A stretch of DNA of 64,000 nucleotides from JACVRW01 sp963835705 (GTDB taxonomy: Bacteria; Actinomycetota; Thermoleophilia; Solirubrobacterales; Thermoleophilaceae). Made by a program: the position numbers and the translations under genes. The notes under the pieces were generated by a model, which was given only the letters and a program-made list of their open reading frames with translations, searched no databases and had not been told where the DNA came from. The stretch covers positions 66,104 through 130,103 of the forward strand of contig CAWIGR010000015.1 in NCBI GenBank assembly GCA_963835705.1. The letters are read 5' to 3'. Below, piece after piece: positions 22,022 through 31,029 of this stretch. The stretch's first letter is position 1. Each line of letters opens with the position of its first letter.

Positions 22022-23258
22022 CGGGCCGGTGGCGGTGGTGGGTGGGGGGCCGGCCGGACTGGCGGCCGCGGTGGAGCTGCGCCGGCTCGGGGTGCGCGAG
22101 GTGGTCGTGCTCGAACGGGAGGCGGAGGCCGGCGGCATTCCGCGCCACGCGCGGCACCAGGGGTTCGGGCTGCGCGACCTGCGGCGCCCGCTCAGCGGGC
22201 CGGCTTACGCGCGGCGCTGGGCGGAGCTCGCCCGCGAGGCGGGGGCTGAGGTTCTGGAGGAGACGATGGTGACCGGATGGGAGCCCGCGAGCGAATCCGG
22301 AGCCCTCGAGCTGACGAGCCCGCGCGGGCGCGCCACTCTCGATCCCGCTGCGGTCGTGCTCGCCACCGGCTGCCGCGAGCGCCCGCGCTCGGCGCGGCTC
22401 GTGCCCGGCAGCCGGCCTGCCGGGGTGATGACCACCGGCACGCTGCAGCAGCTCGTCTACCTGCGCGGGCTCCCCGCTGGGCGCAGGGCACTCGTGGTGG
22501 GGGCCGAGCACGTGAGCTTCTCGGCGATCCCGACGCTCGCCCACGGAGGCGCTCGGACGCTCGCGCTCACGACGGAGCTGCCGCGCCACGCGTCGCTCGC
22601 GGCCTTCCGGGCCGGCGCCCGGCTGCGCTACCGGGTGCCGGTCTGGACGCGCACGCGCGTGAGCGCGATCCGCGGACGTGGGCGCGTGGAGGAGGTCGAG
22701 CTGACCGACCTCGACACCGGGCGCGTGCGCAGCGTCGAGTGCGACACCGTTGTGTTCAGCGCGGATTGGATCTCCGACCACGAGCTGGCCGTGATGGCCG
22801 GCGTGGAGCTCGATCCGGAGACGCGCGGGCCCGCCGTCGATTGCCTCCTGCGCAGCTCGCGGCCGGGGGCGTTCGCTGCCGGAAACCTCCTTCACGGCGC
22901 CGAGCAGGCCGACGTGGCGGCGCTGGGCGGGCGTCACGCGGCGGCGGGCGTGGTGCGCTACCTGGAGGAGGGGGAGTGGCCGGCCCAGCGGGCGCCGATC
23001 CTGTGCGAGCCGCCGCTCGGGTGGATCGCCCCGAACGCGGTGACGGGTCCCGACGCGCCCCCGCGCGATCGCTTCGCCCTCCGCGCGCACGACTTCCTCC
23101 GCGCGCCCCAGGTGGAGATAGCCCAGGGCGAGGCGGTCCTCTGGAAAGGACGACTCGGCCGGCTGATGCCCGGGCGCTCGACTCGCATCCCGCATGGGTG
23201 GACCGCGAGGGCAGACCCGGCCGGCGGCGAGATCCGGGTGCGGCTCGCCCACCCGTAG
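22014..23258 (+). CDS. NAD(P)/FAD-dependent oxidoreductase, partner of the GlpA-like protein
   Basis: 414 aa. MPDGPVAVVGGGPAGLAAAV (FAD site), second dinucleotide site ALVVGAEHVSFSAIPTLAHG with a degenerate glycine pattern, and ATGCRERPRSAR as in the HcnB/opine-oxidase A/sarcosine-oxidase-alpha group. The 8-bp overlap with the preceding gene implies a dehydrogenase complex in which this subunit passes electrons on. The C-terminal ~60 residues are unassigned. Confidence 0.83.
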   Translation: MPDGPVAVVGGGPAGLAAAVELRRLGVREVVVLEREAEAGGIPRHARHQGFGLRDLRRPLSGPAYARRWAELAREAGAEVLEETMVTGWEPASESGALELTSPRGRATLDPAAVVLATGCRERPRSARLVPGSRPAGVMTTGTLQQLVYLRGLPAGRRALVVGAEHVSFSAIPTLAHGGARTLALTTELPRHASLAAFRAGARLRYRVPVWTRTRVSAIRGRGRVEEVELTDLDTGRVRSVECDTVVFSADWISDHELAVMAGVELDPETRGPAVDCLLRSSRPGAFAAGNLLHGAEQADVAALGGRHAAAGVVRYLEEGEWPAQRAPILCEPPLGWIAPNAVTGPDAPPRDRFALRAHDFLRAPQVEIAQGEAVLWKGRLGRLMPGRSTRIPHGWTARADPAGGEIRVRLAHP

Positions 23259-23299
23259 CAGTCGTTTTCGGCGATCGGGCCAGCGGGTACACACCGACC

Positions 23300-23614
23300 G
23301 TGGAGCACGAGGAGCAGGCAGACCGGATGGAGCGCGACGCCGAGCGGATGGAGCACGACTCGGACCGCGTGGGAGACAACATCGACGAGGCCCGCAAGGA
23401 CTGGGAGGCCAAGGAGCAGGACCCGAGCGTTCCCGGCGCCCAGCCCGAGCCGGACGAGGAGCAGGAGGCCGGGGCGGGGGCCGACGAGGAGCAGGAGCCC
23501 GTGGCCGGCGCGCAGGCCGACGAGTCACCCGGCGTGCCGGGCGAGGACGACACCGCCACCGGAAACCCCGACGCGGCCGGGTCGGAGGAGCCGGACTCCG
23601 GCGAAGACGGGTAG
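23300..23614 (+). CDS. Very acidic low-complexity protein
   Basis: 104 aa from GTG 23300. N-terminal 35 residues are a charged helix (ADRMERDAERMEHDSDRVGD), the rest is Asp/Glu/Pro/Gly/Ala-rich and surely disordered (EPDEEQEAGAGADEEQEPVA). No Shine-Dalgarno is clear and the start is uncertain. Similar short acidic proteins occur widely in Actinobacteria without known function. Confidence 0.55.
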   Translation: MEHEEQADRMERDAERMEHDSDRVGDNIDEARKDWEAKEQDPSVPGAQPEPDEEQEAGAGADEEQEPVAGAQADESPGVPGEDDTATGNPDAAGSEEPDSGEDG

Positions 23615-23657
23615 CGCCGCGCCGAAGCGCCGCGGAGGCTGAGCGCGCCCCGCGGGC

Positions 23658-24251
23658 GTGCGTACCCTGATAGACGTGCTCGACAGCTTCCGCGGACCCA
23701 TCAAGGCCGGCTTCGTCGCGCTCTTCGCGGTCGGGCTCCTGCTGGTGTTCCTCAACCCGCCCTCCCTGTCGGGTGCCGAGGAACTGGCGGCCATCGCGGG
23801 CAGCGGGCTCGTCCTCGCCCTCCTCACTGCGTGGGCCTTCGTCGCCATGAGCGGCCGCGACTCGATGCCCGACCACGAGTTCGAGCGCCTCGTCAAGCGC
23901 AGCGAGGAGCTCGCGCGCGAGCCCGGGTTGCGCGCCGGCGCCGGCGAGTTCGACATGCTCGTGGCGGACGCCATCGACAGCCTGCCGCCCGAGTTCCAGA
24001 AGCTGCTCGACCGCACGCCCGTGGTGGTCTCCCAGCTGGGCGCCGAGAACCGCGCCTACGGCCACTACTTCGGCGACACGGTCGCGCGCGACAACTATCC
24101 CGACCGCATCGTGCTCTACCAGGACACCCTCGAGCGCGACTTCGGCTGGGACCCGGACCTGCTCCGCGCCCAGGTCGAGCGCACGCTTCGCCACGAGCTC
24201 GCCCACCACCTCGGGTGGCACGAGCGCGGCGTGGAGGAGCTCGGTCTCTAG
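23658..24251 (+). CDS. Membrane-anchored zincin-like metallopeptidase
   Basis: 197 aa. Two N-terminal hydrophobic helices (AGFVALFAVGLLLVFL; LAAIAGSGLVLALLTAWAFV), then a domain with FERLV...AIDSLPPEFQKLLD and the zinc motif HELAHHLGWHERG (HExxHxxGxxE) near the end, as in the DUF1025/metallopeptidase family. The two-helix anchor is an addition to the usual ~120-aa soluble form. Substrates unknown. Ends overlapping the convergent monooxygenase by 4 bp. Confidence 0.85.
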   Translation: MRTLIDVLDSFRGPIKAGFVALFAVGLLLVFLNPPSLSGAEELAAIAGSGLVLALLTAWAFVAMSGRDSMPDHEFERLVKRSEELAREPGLRAGAGEFDMLVADAIDSLPPEFQKLLDRTPVVVSQLGAENRAYGHYFGDTVARDNYPDRIVLYQDTLERDFGWDPDLLRAQVERTLRHELAHHLGWHERGVEELGL

Positions 24252-25774
24252 ACCAGCGCGGGCGTGGCGGCCGGCACGGGCCGCGTTAGGCGGTAGTCCA
24301 CGGGATCGAAGTGGCGGGTACGCCGCCGAAACTCGAAGGTGAAGCCCGGCCACTGGACCGAGTTGCGCCCGTTTCGGTCCAGGTACCAGCTGCTGCAGCC
24401 GCTGTTCCACACCGACTCCTGGAGCCGCTCCTGCATCTCGGCGTTGAAGGCGTCCTGCACCTGTGGCCGCACCTCGGCGCATGCCGCGCCGCGCTCGTCC
24501 ATCGCGTCGAGCGCGCTCATCACGTAAGCCATCTGGGACTCGAGCATGTAGACGATCGAGCTGTGGCCCAGGTTGGTGTTGGGCCCGTAGAAGATGAACA
24601 GGTTCGGGAAGCCGCTGACCGTGGTGCCAAGGTAGGCCTGCGGGCTGCCCTGCCAGGTCTCAGACAGCGTCCTGCCCTCGCGCCCTCGCAGCCGCCGCGC
24701 GATCGGCGGGTCGCTCGGCACGAAGCCGGTGGCGAACACGATGGTGTCGAGCTCGTGCTCGGCGCCGCCGCCGTCCACGATCGAGCCCTCGCGTACCTCG
24801 CGGATCCCGGACGTGACGAGCTCCACGCCCGGCGACGTGATCGCCGGATACCAGTCGCTCGACAGCAGGATGCGCTTGCAGCCGATCGCGTAGTCGGGCG
24901 TCAGGCGGCGGCGCAGCTCGGGGTCGCTGACGCCGCGGCGCATGTTGGCCCTGGCGAGCAGCTCGTGCCCTTTCAGTAGCCGCGGGTCGCGCGCCATGCC
25001 CGGTACGAGCAGCTCGTGCAGGCTCCAGACGCCGGCCCGCACCAGACCCTGCAGCGCCGGGACCCGCTCGTACAGTCGCTGCAGCCGCGGGCCGACGGGG
25101 TGATCGAGGTGGGGGATGATCCACGGCGGCGTGCGCTGGAACACGAACAGCCGGCTCACCCGCTCGCGGATGCTCGGCACCACCTGCACCGCTGTGGCGC
25201 CCGTGCCGACCACCGCCACGCGCATGCCCGTCAGGTCGTGGTCGTGGTCCCAGCGTGCCGTGTGGAAGCTGGTGCCCTCGAAGCGCTCGAGGCCGGGGAG
25301 GTCCGGCAGGCACGGCTGGCTCAACAGGCCCGGCGCCGTCACGAGCACGCGGGCGGAGAGGCGGCCGGCCGAGGTCTCGACGTCCCAGCGGCCGCGCTCG
25401 GGGTCCCAGGTCGCGTCCAGGAGCTCGCACCCGAGCCGGATGTGGGGCTGCACGCCGAAGCGCCCGGCGCAGTCGTGCAGGTAGTCGAGGATCTGCTCGC
25501 GCATCGGATAGGCGGTGGTCCAGTCCGACTTCCGCGCGAACGAGAAGGAGTAGAGGTTGGACGGGATGTCGCACTGGCAGCCGGGGTAGGTGTTCGCCTG
25601 CCAGGTGCCGCCCACGTCGGACGCCCGCTCGAGCACGACGAAGTCGTCGCGCCCGTCCAGCTTCAGCCGGATCGCCATGCCGAGGCCGCCGAAGCCGGCG
25701 CCGACGATCGCGACGTCGGTCTCGGCGGGCAGCGGCACCTCGGCCACGCTAGTCGCCCCCTCCGCCGACGGCAA
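24248..25774 (-). CDS. Baeyer-Villiger-type flavin monooxygenase
   Basis: 508 aa. FAD site VAIVGAGFGGLGMAIRL, then GGTWQANTYPGCQCD, fingerprint FEGTSFHTARWDH (FxGxxxHxxxW) near residue 165, NADPH site VAVVGTGATAVQVVPSI, and late ATGFVPSD. Oxidises ketones to esters or hydroxylates related carbonyl compounds. The C-terminus keeps the family's NLFIFYGPNTNLGHSS. ATG 25774 chosen; an in-frame GTG at 25744 is an alternative. Its upstream side meets tRNA-Ser(GGA). Confidence 0.9.
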   Translation of the reverse strand: MPSAEGATSVAEVPLPAETDVAIVGAGFGGLGMAIRLKLDGRDDFVVLERASDVGGTWQANTYPGCQCDIPSNLYSFSFARKSDWTTAYPMREQILDYLHDCAGRFGVQPHIRLGCELLDATWDPERGRWDVETSAGRLSARVLVTAPGLLSQPCLPDLPGLERFEGTSFHTARWDHDHDLTGMRVAVVGTGATAVQVVPSIRERVSRLFVFQRTPPWIIPHLDHPVGPRLQRLYERVPALQGLVRAGVWSLHELLVPGMARDPRLLKGHELLARANMRRGVSDPELRRRLTPDYAIGCKRILLSSDWYPAITSPGVELVTSGIREVREGSIVDGGGAEHELDTIVFATGFVPSDPPIARRLRGREGRTLSETWQGSPQAYLGTTVSGFPNLFIFYGPNTNLGHSSIVYMLESQMAYVMSALDAMDERGAACAEVRPQVQDAFNAEMQERLQESVWNSGCSSWYLDRNGRNSVQWPGFTFEFRRRTRHFDPVDYRLTRPVPAATPALV

Positions 25775-25800
25775 GCCGAAGCTAGTCTTGTGGGCCGCTT

Positions 25801-25889
25801 GGAGAGGTGACCGAGCGGCTGAAGGTGCACGACTGGAAATCGTGTGGGCGGGTCAAACTGCCTCGAGGGTTCGAATCCCTCCCTCTCCG
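25801..25889 (+). tRNA. tRNA-Ser(GGA)
   Basis: 89 nt. Acceptor GGAGAGG/CCTCTCC with discriminator G; anticodon stem CACGA/TCGTG around loop CTGGAAA (anticodon GGA); long variable arm; T arm GAGGGTTCGAATCCCTC identical to that of tRNA-Ser(CGA). CCA not encoded. Confidence 0.95.
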
Positions 25890-25893
25890 TCTT

Positions 25894-26286
25894 TCAGATG
25901 CCCGGTGAAGACCACGGGTGCTCGTCGGCGCGGTAGTCGGGGTAGTAGTCCATCCTGGCGAGCCGGCCGCCGCTGAACGTCCAAAGCTGGGCGTCGGTGC
26001 GCTCGAGCTGGACACCGCTCGCGCGACCGCGAGCTCGCAGTCGATGAGTCGTAATGATCCGCTGCTCGTCGATCTCGACCTGCTCGAGACGCTCGAGGCT
26101 GTAGTCCTCGAACGCCTGCTGCCAGTCGTCCACCCATCGCAGCCACCCCTCGCGCCCGCGGTGCACCGCCGAGTCGGGCAACTCGTGGTCGTGGACCTCC
26201 ACGTCGGGCCGCACGAGCGACCAATCGGGCTCGCCGGTCCGGTCATAGGCGTCTCGCAGTCGCGCGAGCAGCTCGGCGCTTGACAT
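25894..26286 (-). CDS. NTF2-like / SnoaL-fold protein (copy 4)
   Basis: 130 aa. LLARLRDAYDRTGEPDWSLV, VHDHELPDSAVHRGREGWLR, AQLWTFSGGRLARMDYYPDY fit the SnoaL-like family. More distant from the three copies at 16.3-19.1 kb, and it lacks the NVEIVRR start. It ends 4 bp from the 3' end of tRNA-Ser(GGA), facing it. Confidence 0.8.
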   Translation of the reverse strand: MSSAELLARLRDAYDRTGEPDWSLVRPDVEVHDHELPDSAVHRGREGWLRWVDDWQQAFEDYSLERLEQVEIDEQRIITTHRLRARGRASGVQLERTDAQLWTFSGGRLARMDYYPDYRADEHPWSSPGI

Positions 26287-26392
26287 CCTCAGGAGTATCC
26301 CCCGGCGACCAGCTGCCGCAGCGTCGACGCTACCGCCGGCGGATCGTGAGCCCTGGTCGCGGCGGCTGGACGTAACGGTCAGCGCGCGTGTG

Positions 26393-27007
26393 TTACGAAA
26401 GGCGCAAGCGGGTGAAGTGCCACAGGCGCCCGCCGAGCACGAGGTCGACCGCCAGGCCGGCTTCCGCCGCGCGCGCCCGCAGCGCGCCGGCGGTGACCAT
26501 ATGCGGGTCTCCGAACAGTTCGCCCACCACGATCCGGCCGTCCGGCCTCACCACGCGGCGCAGCTCGCGCAGCGCGGCCACCTGATCGGGAATCTCGCCC
26601 AGCACCGTGACGAGGTATGCGGCGTCGAACGAGTCGTCGTCATAGGGCATCTCGCGGGCGTCGGCGCGATCGCCGAACACGTTCGAGATGCCCTCCGACC
26701 TGGCGCGGCGCATCGTGTGGTCGAGCATCTCCTGTTGGATGTCGAGCACCTCGAGCCGCCCCTCCGGGCCGAGCCATCGCGCCACCGGCAGCGCGTAGTA
26801 CCCCGTGCCCGGGCCCACCTCGAGGATCCGCGAGCCACGGGCGGGCGCCAGTGCCTCGCGCAGGCGCGCGCGAGTGATGAATGGGTGCGGGGCCTCCACC
26901 CAGAAGCGCTGCGAGTAGGGGCAGGCCGAGGGGTGCCTCCGCCACCAGAGCGCCGCGCCGGCCAGCCCCAGGCCCGCCCCGAGGCCCAGCCGCCAGGCAA
27001 GGCCCAC
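26393..27007 (-). CDS. Class I SAM methyltransferase with N-terminal membrane segment
   Basis: 204 aa from GTG 27007. Hydrophobic N-terminus (LGLGAGLGLAGAALWW), then CPYSQRFWVEAPHPFITRAR and the methyltransferase domain with motif I ILEVGPGTGYY, acidic end VLDIQQ, and FDAAYLVTVLGEIPD. Resembles membrane-associated UbiE/arsenite-methyltransferase-like proteins. Substrate unknown. Starts 1 bp after the stop of the upstream small gene, so one operon. Confidence 0.85.
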   Translation of the reverse strand: MGLAWRLGLGAGLGLAGAALWWRRHPSACPYSQRFWVEAPHPFITRARLREALAPARGSRILEVGPGTGYYALPVARWLGPEGRLEVLDIQQEMLDHTMRRARSEGISNVFGDRADAREMPYDDDSFDAAYLVTVLGEIPDQVAALRELRRVVRPDGRIVVGELFGDPHMVTAGALRARAAEAGLAVDLVLGGRLWHFTRLRLS

Positions 27008-27008
27008 C

Positions 27009-27260
27009 TCAAGCGCTCTCGGACACCGGCACGATCAGCCGGATGTGCCCCCTGGCGAGCATCAGCACCGGCGCCTTCCAGGCGCCTTCCGAGCCGTCCA
27101 GGGGGGCCAGCTCGCAGTCGACCAGCGTGAAGAACTCCTGGTCGCGCCGGTTCACATGGTCCGAGACCCGCGAGCGGTAGCCCTCCCTCGGCAGGGTCAG
27201 CATGCCCTCCACGCGATACCGGTCTGTCTCCACCACGACCCGTTCCTTGCGCACTTCCAC
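27009..27260 (-). CDS. Small conserved protein, DUF6812-like
   Basis: 83 aa from GTG 27260. VVVETDRYRVEGMLTLPREG, YRSRVSDHVNRRDQEFFTLV, then VLMLARGHIRLIVPVSE: an all-beta, Sm-like appearance. I recall related actinobacterial proteins under DUF6812, but that label is from memory. Likely co-transcribed with the methyltransferase. Confidence 0.65.
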   Translation of the reverse strand: MEVRKERVVVETDRYRVEGMLTLPREGYRSRVSDHVNRRDQEFFTLVDCELAPLDGSEGAWKAPVLMLARGHIRLIVPVSESA

Positions 27261-27321
27261 GGCGCGCAATCTAGCGCCACGCGGCGCGGGCCCCCCCGAC
27301 GCCGGGTGTACCTTTGCTGTG

Positions 27322-28062
27322 GTGGAACCCGCCGCGACCCTGCCGAAGGCGCCTGCCCTCGAGGCGGTCTTCAAGCCAGTGGATGCGCCCACGACCTTCG
27401 AGGAGACCGTGGAGCGCCTCGGCACCGCCATCCGGCTCGGCATCCTCGTGCCAGGCAGTCGCCTGCCACCGGAGCGCGACCTTGCAGACCTGCTGCGCAT
27501 CTCCCGGTCCACCCTCCGCCAGGCGCTCACCACGCTGGTCCAGAGCGGCCACCTCGTCTCTTACCGCGGCCGCGCCGGCGGCACGTTCGTCGCGGAGGAG
27601 CCGCCTCTCGGCCAGAACGTGGAGGCCGAGGTGCTGGGCGAGGAGGCCCGCGCGGTGCTCGACTACCGGGTGGCCGTCGAGACCGGCGCCACCGTGCTCG
27701 CCGCCGAACGAGCGCGCGACCCGGATCTCGAGCGGCTGCGCGAGCTGACCTGCCACATGGACGGCGCGCAGCGCTTCGACGACTATCGCCGCGCCGACGT
27801 CCGCTTCCACATCGGCGTCGCCGAGGCCTCCTACTCGCCCCGGCTCGTGACCGCCATGACCGAGGTGCAGGGCCAGATGAGCGACCTGATCGCCCGGATC
27901 GCCCACCCGGAGGAGGTGCTGACTCGCGCCAACGACCAGCACCGCCGCCTGGTCCTGCTGCTGTGCCGCCGCGACATCGGCAACGCCGTCCGTCTCATGC
28001 GCGAGCACATGGACGGCACCGAGCACATCCTCGCCGGCCTGCTGCCCGAACGGCCCGGATAG
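27322..28062 (+). CDS. GntR-family regulator with FCD ligand domain
   Basis: About 246 aa; two adjacent GTGs (27319, 27322) are possible starts. Winged helix at about 30-100: LGTAIRLGILVPGSRLPPER, LADLLRISRSTLRQALTTLV, GGTFVAEEP. The all-helical FCD domain follows with metal-binding signs (DVRFHIGVAEA, NDQHRRLV, REHMDGTEH), typical of FadR/carboxylic-acid sensors. It heads the amine/one-carbon catabolic stretch and may control it, which is inference. Confidence 0.9.
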   Translation: MEPAATLPKAPALEAVFKPVDAPTTFEETVERLGTAIRLGILVPGSRLPPERDLADLLRISRSTLRQALTTLVQSGHLVSYRGRAGGTFVAEEPPLGQNVEAEVLGEEARAVLDYRVAVETGATVLAAERARDPDLERLRELTCHMDGAQRFDDYRRADVRFHIGVAEASYSPRLVTAMTEVQGQMSDLIARIAHPEEVLTRANDQHRRLVLLLCRRDIGNAVRLMREHMDGTEHILAGLLPERPG

Positions 28063-28092
28063 CCGGGGATGCGACTCGGGTAAGCATCACGC

Positions 28093-28557
28093 ATGACTCG
28101 ACTCGCACCGGTCCTCCTCTGCCTGCTCGGATTAGCCGTCACGTCATGCGGCGGCGACGACGCCCCCACGCAAGAGGAGTACGCCGAGCGCGCGAACGAG
28201 ATCTGCCGGCAGGCCGAGCAGTCGCTCGAGAACGTTGGCGAGAACGCCGAGACCCCCCAGGACATCGTGGAGGCGGTCGACAGGGTGATCGAGGAGTCGC
28301 GGAACGCGGTCGGCGAGCTCGAGGACCTGGAGCAGCCCGAGGGCGACGCCGGCCAGACCGCCCAGGAATTCGTGGACGCCACCCGCAAGGAGATCCAGGA
28401 CGAGGGCATTCCCGCGCTCCAGGACCTGCGCGAGGCGCTCGAGAGCGGGGACCAGCAGGCGGTGGCGGAGGCCGCCCGGCGCTTGCAGGAGGTCGACGCG
28501 GGCAACTCCAACCGCGCCGCCCGCGAGCTCGGCGCGGACGAGTGCGCGGAGGGCTAA
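28093..28557 (+). CDS. Hypothetical lipoprotein
   Basis: 154 aa. Signal peptide with lipobox LAVTSCGG (Cys 19), then an acidic, helical mature domain (TQEEYAERANEICRQAEQSL, a pattern common in actinobacterial secreted proteins) and a final Cys near the end (GADECAEG). Function unknown. Confidence 0.75.
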   Translation: MTRLAPVLLCLLGLAVTSCGGDDAPTQEEYAERANEICRQAEQSLENVGENAETPQDIVEAVDRVIEESRNAVGELEDLEQPEGDAGQTAQEFVDATRKEIQDEGIPALQDLREALESGDQQAVAEAARRLQEVDAGNSNRAARELGADECAEG

Positions 28558-28578
28558 GTGACCTGAGTCGCGAGCCCC

Positions 28579-31029
28579 TCAGGCGCGCACGCGCTCGCCC
28601 GAGCGGTCGAACAGCGGCTCCTCCGCCACCTCGCCCTCAACCCACCGCCCGAAGACCTCCACCGCCACGTCCGTGCCCGGCTCGGCCTGCTCCGGCGGCA
28701 GGTAGGCATACGCGATCGAGGACTCGACGCTGTAGCCGTAGCCGCCGCTCGTCACGCGGCCCACCACGGAGTCCCCGCTTCTAACCGGCTCGTTGCCGAG
28801 CGCCACCGAGCGCGGGTCCTCGAGCGTCAGGCAGCACAGCACCAGGCGCGGGCCCCGCTCCTGCGCCTCCACCAGGGCGTCCCGGCCCACGAATCCGCCC
28901 GGCTTGTCGAGCTTGACCGCGAACCCCACGCCACCTTCGTAGGGATTCTCGTCCGGTGTCACGTCGGCTCCCCAGACGCGGTAGCCCTTCTCGACGCGCA
29001 GCGAGTCGATCGCCCGGTAGCCGCCGGCCACGAGGTCAAAGGGCCGGCCCGCCTCCCACAGCGTGCGCCACAGCGTGAGCCCGTACTCGGTCGGGCAGTA
29101 CAGCTCCCACCCGAGCTCGCCCACGTAGGTCACCCGCAGGGCGCGCACAGGCACGTCGCCCACCGTCGTCTCGCGCACCGACATGTACGGGAAGTCCCCG
29201 TTCGAGAGCGACTGCGGCGTGAGCGGCGCCAGCACCTCGCGCGAGCGCGGGCCCCAGATCCCGAAGCAGGCCCACGCCGACGTGACGTCGTGCACCTGCA
29301 CGGAGCCGTCCGCCGGCAGGTGGCGCTGGATCCACTCGCGGTCGTGGGTGCCGAACGCCGTGCCCGTGACGATCGAGAAGCGCTCCTCGCCGAGCCGGGC
29401 GACGGTGAGGTCGCACTCGATCCCGCCGCGCGAGTTGAGCATCTGCGTGTACGTGATCCGGCCCACCTCGCGCGCCACCTGGTTGTCGCACAGCCGCTCC
29501 AGCAGCGAAGCCGCGCCCGGGCCGGCCACCTCGATCTTCGAGAACGAGCTCTCGTCGAACAGCGCCGCAGCGGAGCGGCAGGCCAGGTGCTCGGCGCCGA
29601 TGGCCGGCGACCAGTGCATGCCGGCCCAGCCGCGCGGCCGCAGCGACTCGTCGCCGTCAGGAGCGTTCGACTCGTACCAGTTCACCCGCTCCCAGCCCGA
29701 CTTCTCGCCGAAGGCCGCGCCGTGCTCGCGGTGCCAGGCGTTGGCCGGCGACATCCGGAGCGGCCGCCCGGCCTCGCGCTCGTGGGCGGGGTACTTGATG
29801 TCGTAGTAGGTCTCGTAGGTCTCGCGGATCCGCTTCAGCGAGTAGGACGGCGAGCGGTACTGCGCCCCGAAGCGCCGCACGTCCATGTGCCAGAGGTCGA
29901 GCGACGGCTCGCCCGCGGCGATCCACTCGGCCATCACCTTGCCGATCCCGCCCGCGCCCGCCAGCCCGTGCGCGCAGAAGCCGGCGGCCACGAACAGCCC
30001 GCCCACCGAGGTCTCGCCGAGGCAGAACTCGTTGTCCGGCGTGAAGCCCTCCGGGCCATTGATCATTCGCGTGACCTGCACGTCCTCCATCTGCGGCACG
30101 CGCCGGCGCGAGTTCACCACGATCTCCTCGAAGCGGTCCCAGTCGTCCTCGAGCAGGCGGCCGTTGAAGTCGGCCGGGATCGCGTCGAAGCGCGCCTCGC
30201 CGTCGGGTAGGAAGGCCGGCGCGCAATCCCGCTCGTAGCCGCCCATCACGAGCCCGCCGCCGTCCTCGCGGAAGTAGATCAGGAGGTCCGGGTCGCGCAG
30301 CGTGGGCAGCGGGTTCGAGGGGTCGCGCTCGCGAAACGGCTGGGTCACCAGGTACTGGTGCGACATCGGCTGCACGGGGATGCGCACACCCGCCAGCCGC
30401 CCGACCTCGGCCGAGAACATCCCGGCGGCGATCACCGCCACCTCGCACTCGATGTCCCCGCGCTCGGTGCGAACGCGCCGCACGCGCCCGCCCGACGTGT
30501 CGATCCCCGTCACGCGCGTGGAGGTGAAGATGCGCGCACCGCCCTTCCGCGCCCGCTCGGCGAGCTCGAACGTGAGCTGCGACGGATCCAGGTAGCCGTC
30601 GGTGTGGAGGAGCGCGGCGCCGAGCACGCCCTCGGTCGACATCAGCGGGAACAGCTCCTGCGCCTCCTCTGCCGAGATCAGATCCAGCGGCAGCCCGAAG
30701 GTCTTCGCCCAGCCGGCCTGGCGCCGGAGCTCCTCCATCCGCTCCTCGCTCGAGGCCAGCCTGATGCCGCCGCACTCGACCCAGCCCGGGATGGTCCGGT
30801 ACAGCTCGACCGAGTACATCATCATCTTCGTCAGCGAGACCGAGCCGCGCAGCTGGCCGACCAGCCCGGCCGAGTGGAAGGTCGAGCCCGAGGTGAGCTG
30901 GTTGCGCTCGACCAGCACGACGTCGTCCCAACCGAGCTGCGCCAGGTGATGCGCGATCGACGTTCCCCCCACGCCGCCCCCCACGATCACGCAGCGGGCG
31001 GCGTCCGGGAGCTCACGGAGAGCGGCCAC
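28579..31029 (-). CDS. FAD-dependent oxidoreductase + GcvT: dimethylglycine/sarcosine dehydrogenase-like
   Basis: 816 aa. Residues 1-430: DAO-type flavoprotein with CVIVGGGVGGTSIAHHLAQL and SGSTFHSAGLVGQL, where the His matches the covalent-FAD His of dimethylglycine dehydrogenase. Residues 440-810: GcvT/aminomethyltransferase folate-binding domain (WGADVTPDENPYEGGVGFAV, VTSGGYGYSVESSIAYAYLP). Such enzymes demethylate N-methylated glycines and hand the methyl carbon to tetrahydrofolate. Substrate could be dimethylglycine, sarcosine or a related amine. The start overlaps the end of the choline-kinase-like gene by 17 bp. Confidence 0.9.
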   Translation of the reverse strand: MAALRELPDAARCVIVGGGVGGTSIAHHLAQLGWDDVVLVERNQLTSGSTFHSAGLVGQLRGSVSLTKMMMYSVELYRTIPGWVECGGIRLASSEERMEELRRQAGWAKTFGLPLDLISAEEAQELFPLMSTEGVLGAALLHTDGYLDPSQLTFELAERARKGGARIFTSTRVTGIDTSGGRVRRVRTERGDIECEVAVIAAGMFSAEVGRLAGVRIPVQPMSHQYLVTQPFRERDPSNPLPTLRDPDLLIYFREDGGGLVMGGYERDCAPAFLPDGEARFDAIPADFNGRLLEDDWDRFEEIVVNSRRRVPQMEDVQVTRMINGPEGFTPDNEFCLGETSVGGLFVAAGFCAHGLAGAGGIGKVMAEWIAAGEPSLDLWHMDVRRFGAQYRSPSYSLKRIRETYETYYDIKYPAHEREAGRPLRMSPANAWHREHGAAFGEKSGWERVNWYESNAPDGDESLRPRGWAGMHWSPAIGAEHLACRSAAALFDESSFSKIEVAGPGAASLLERLCDNQVAREVGRITYTQMLNSRGGIECDLTVARLGEERFSIVTGTAFGTHDREWIQRHLPADGSVQVHDVTSAWACFGIWGPRSREVLAPLTPQSLSNGDFPYMSVRETTVGDVPVRALRVTYVGELGWELYCPTEYGLTLWRTLWEAGRPFDLVAGGYRAIDSLRVEKGYRVWGADVTPDENPYEGGVGFAVKLDKPGGFVGRDALVEAQERGPRLVLCCLTLEDPRSVALGNEPVRSGDSVVGRVTSGGYGYSVESSIAYAYLPPEQAEPGTDVAVEVFGRWVEGEVAEEPLFDRSGERVRA

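Noticed and set aside
21864..24482. 872-codon open frame on the minus strand
   Set aside because: Runs antisense through two flavoprotein genes and the metallopeptidase; composition is the typical Arg/Ala/Gly/Pro shadow of GC-rich coding DNA.
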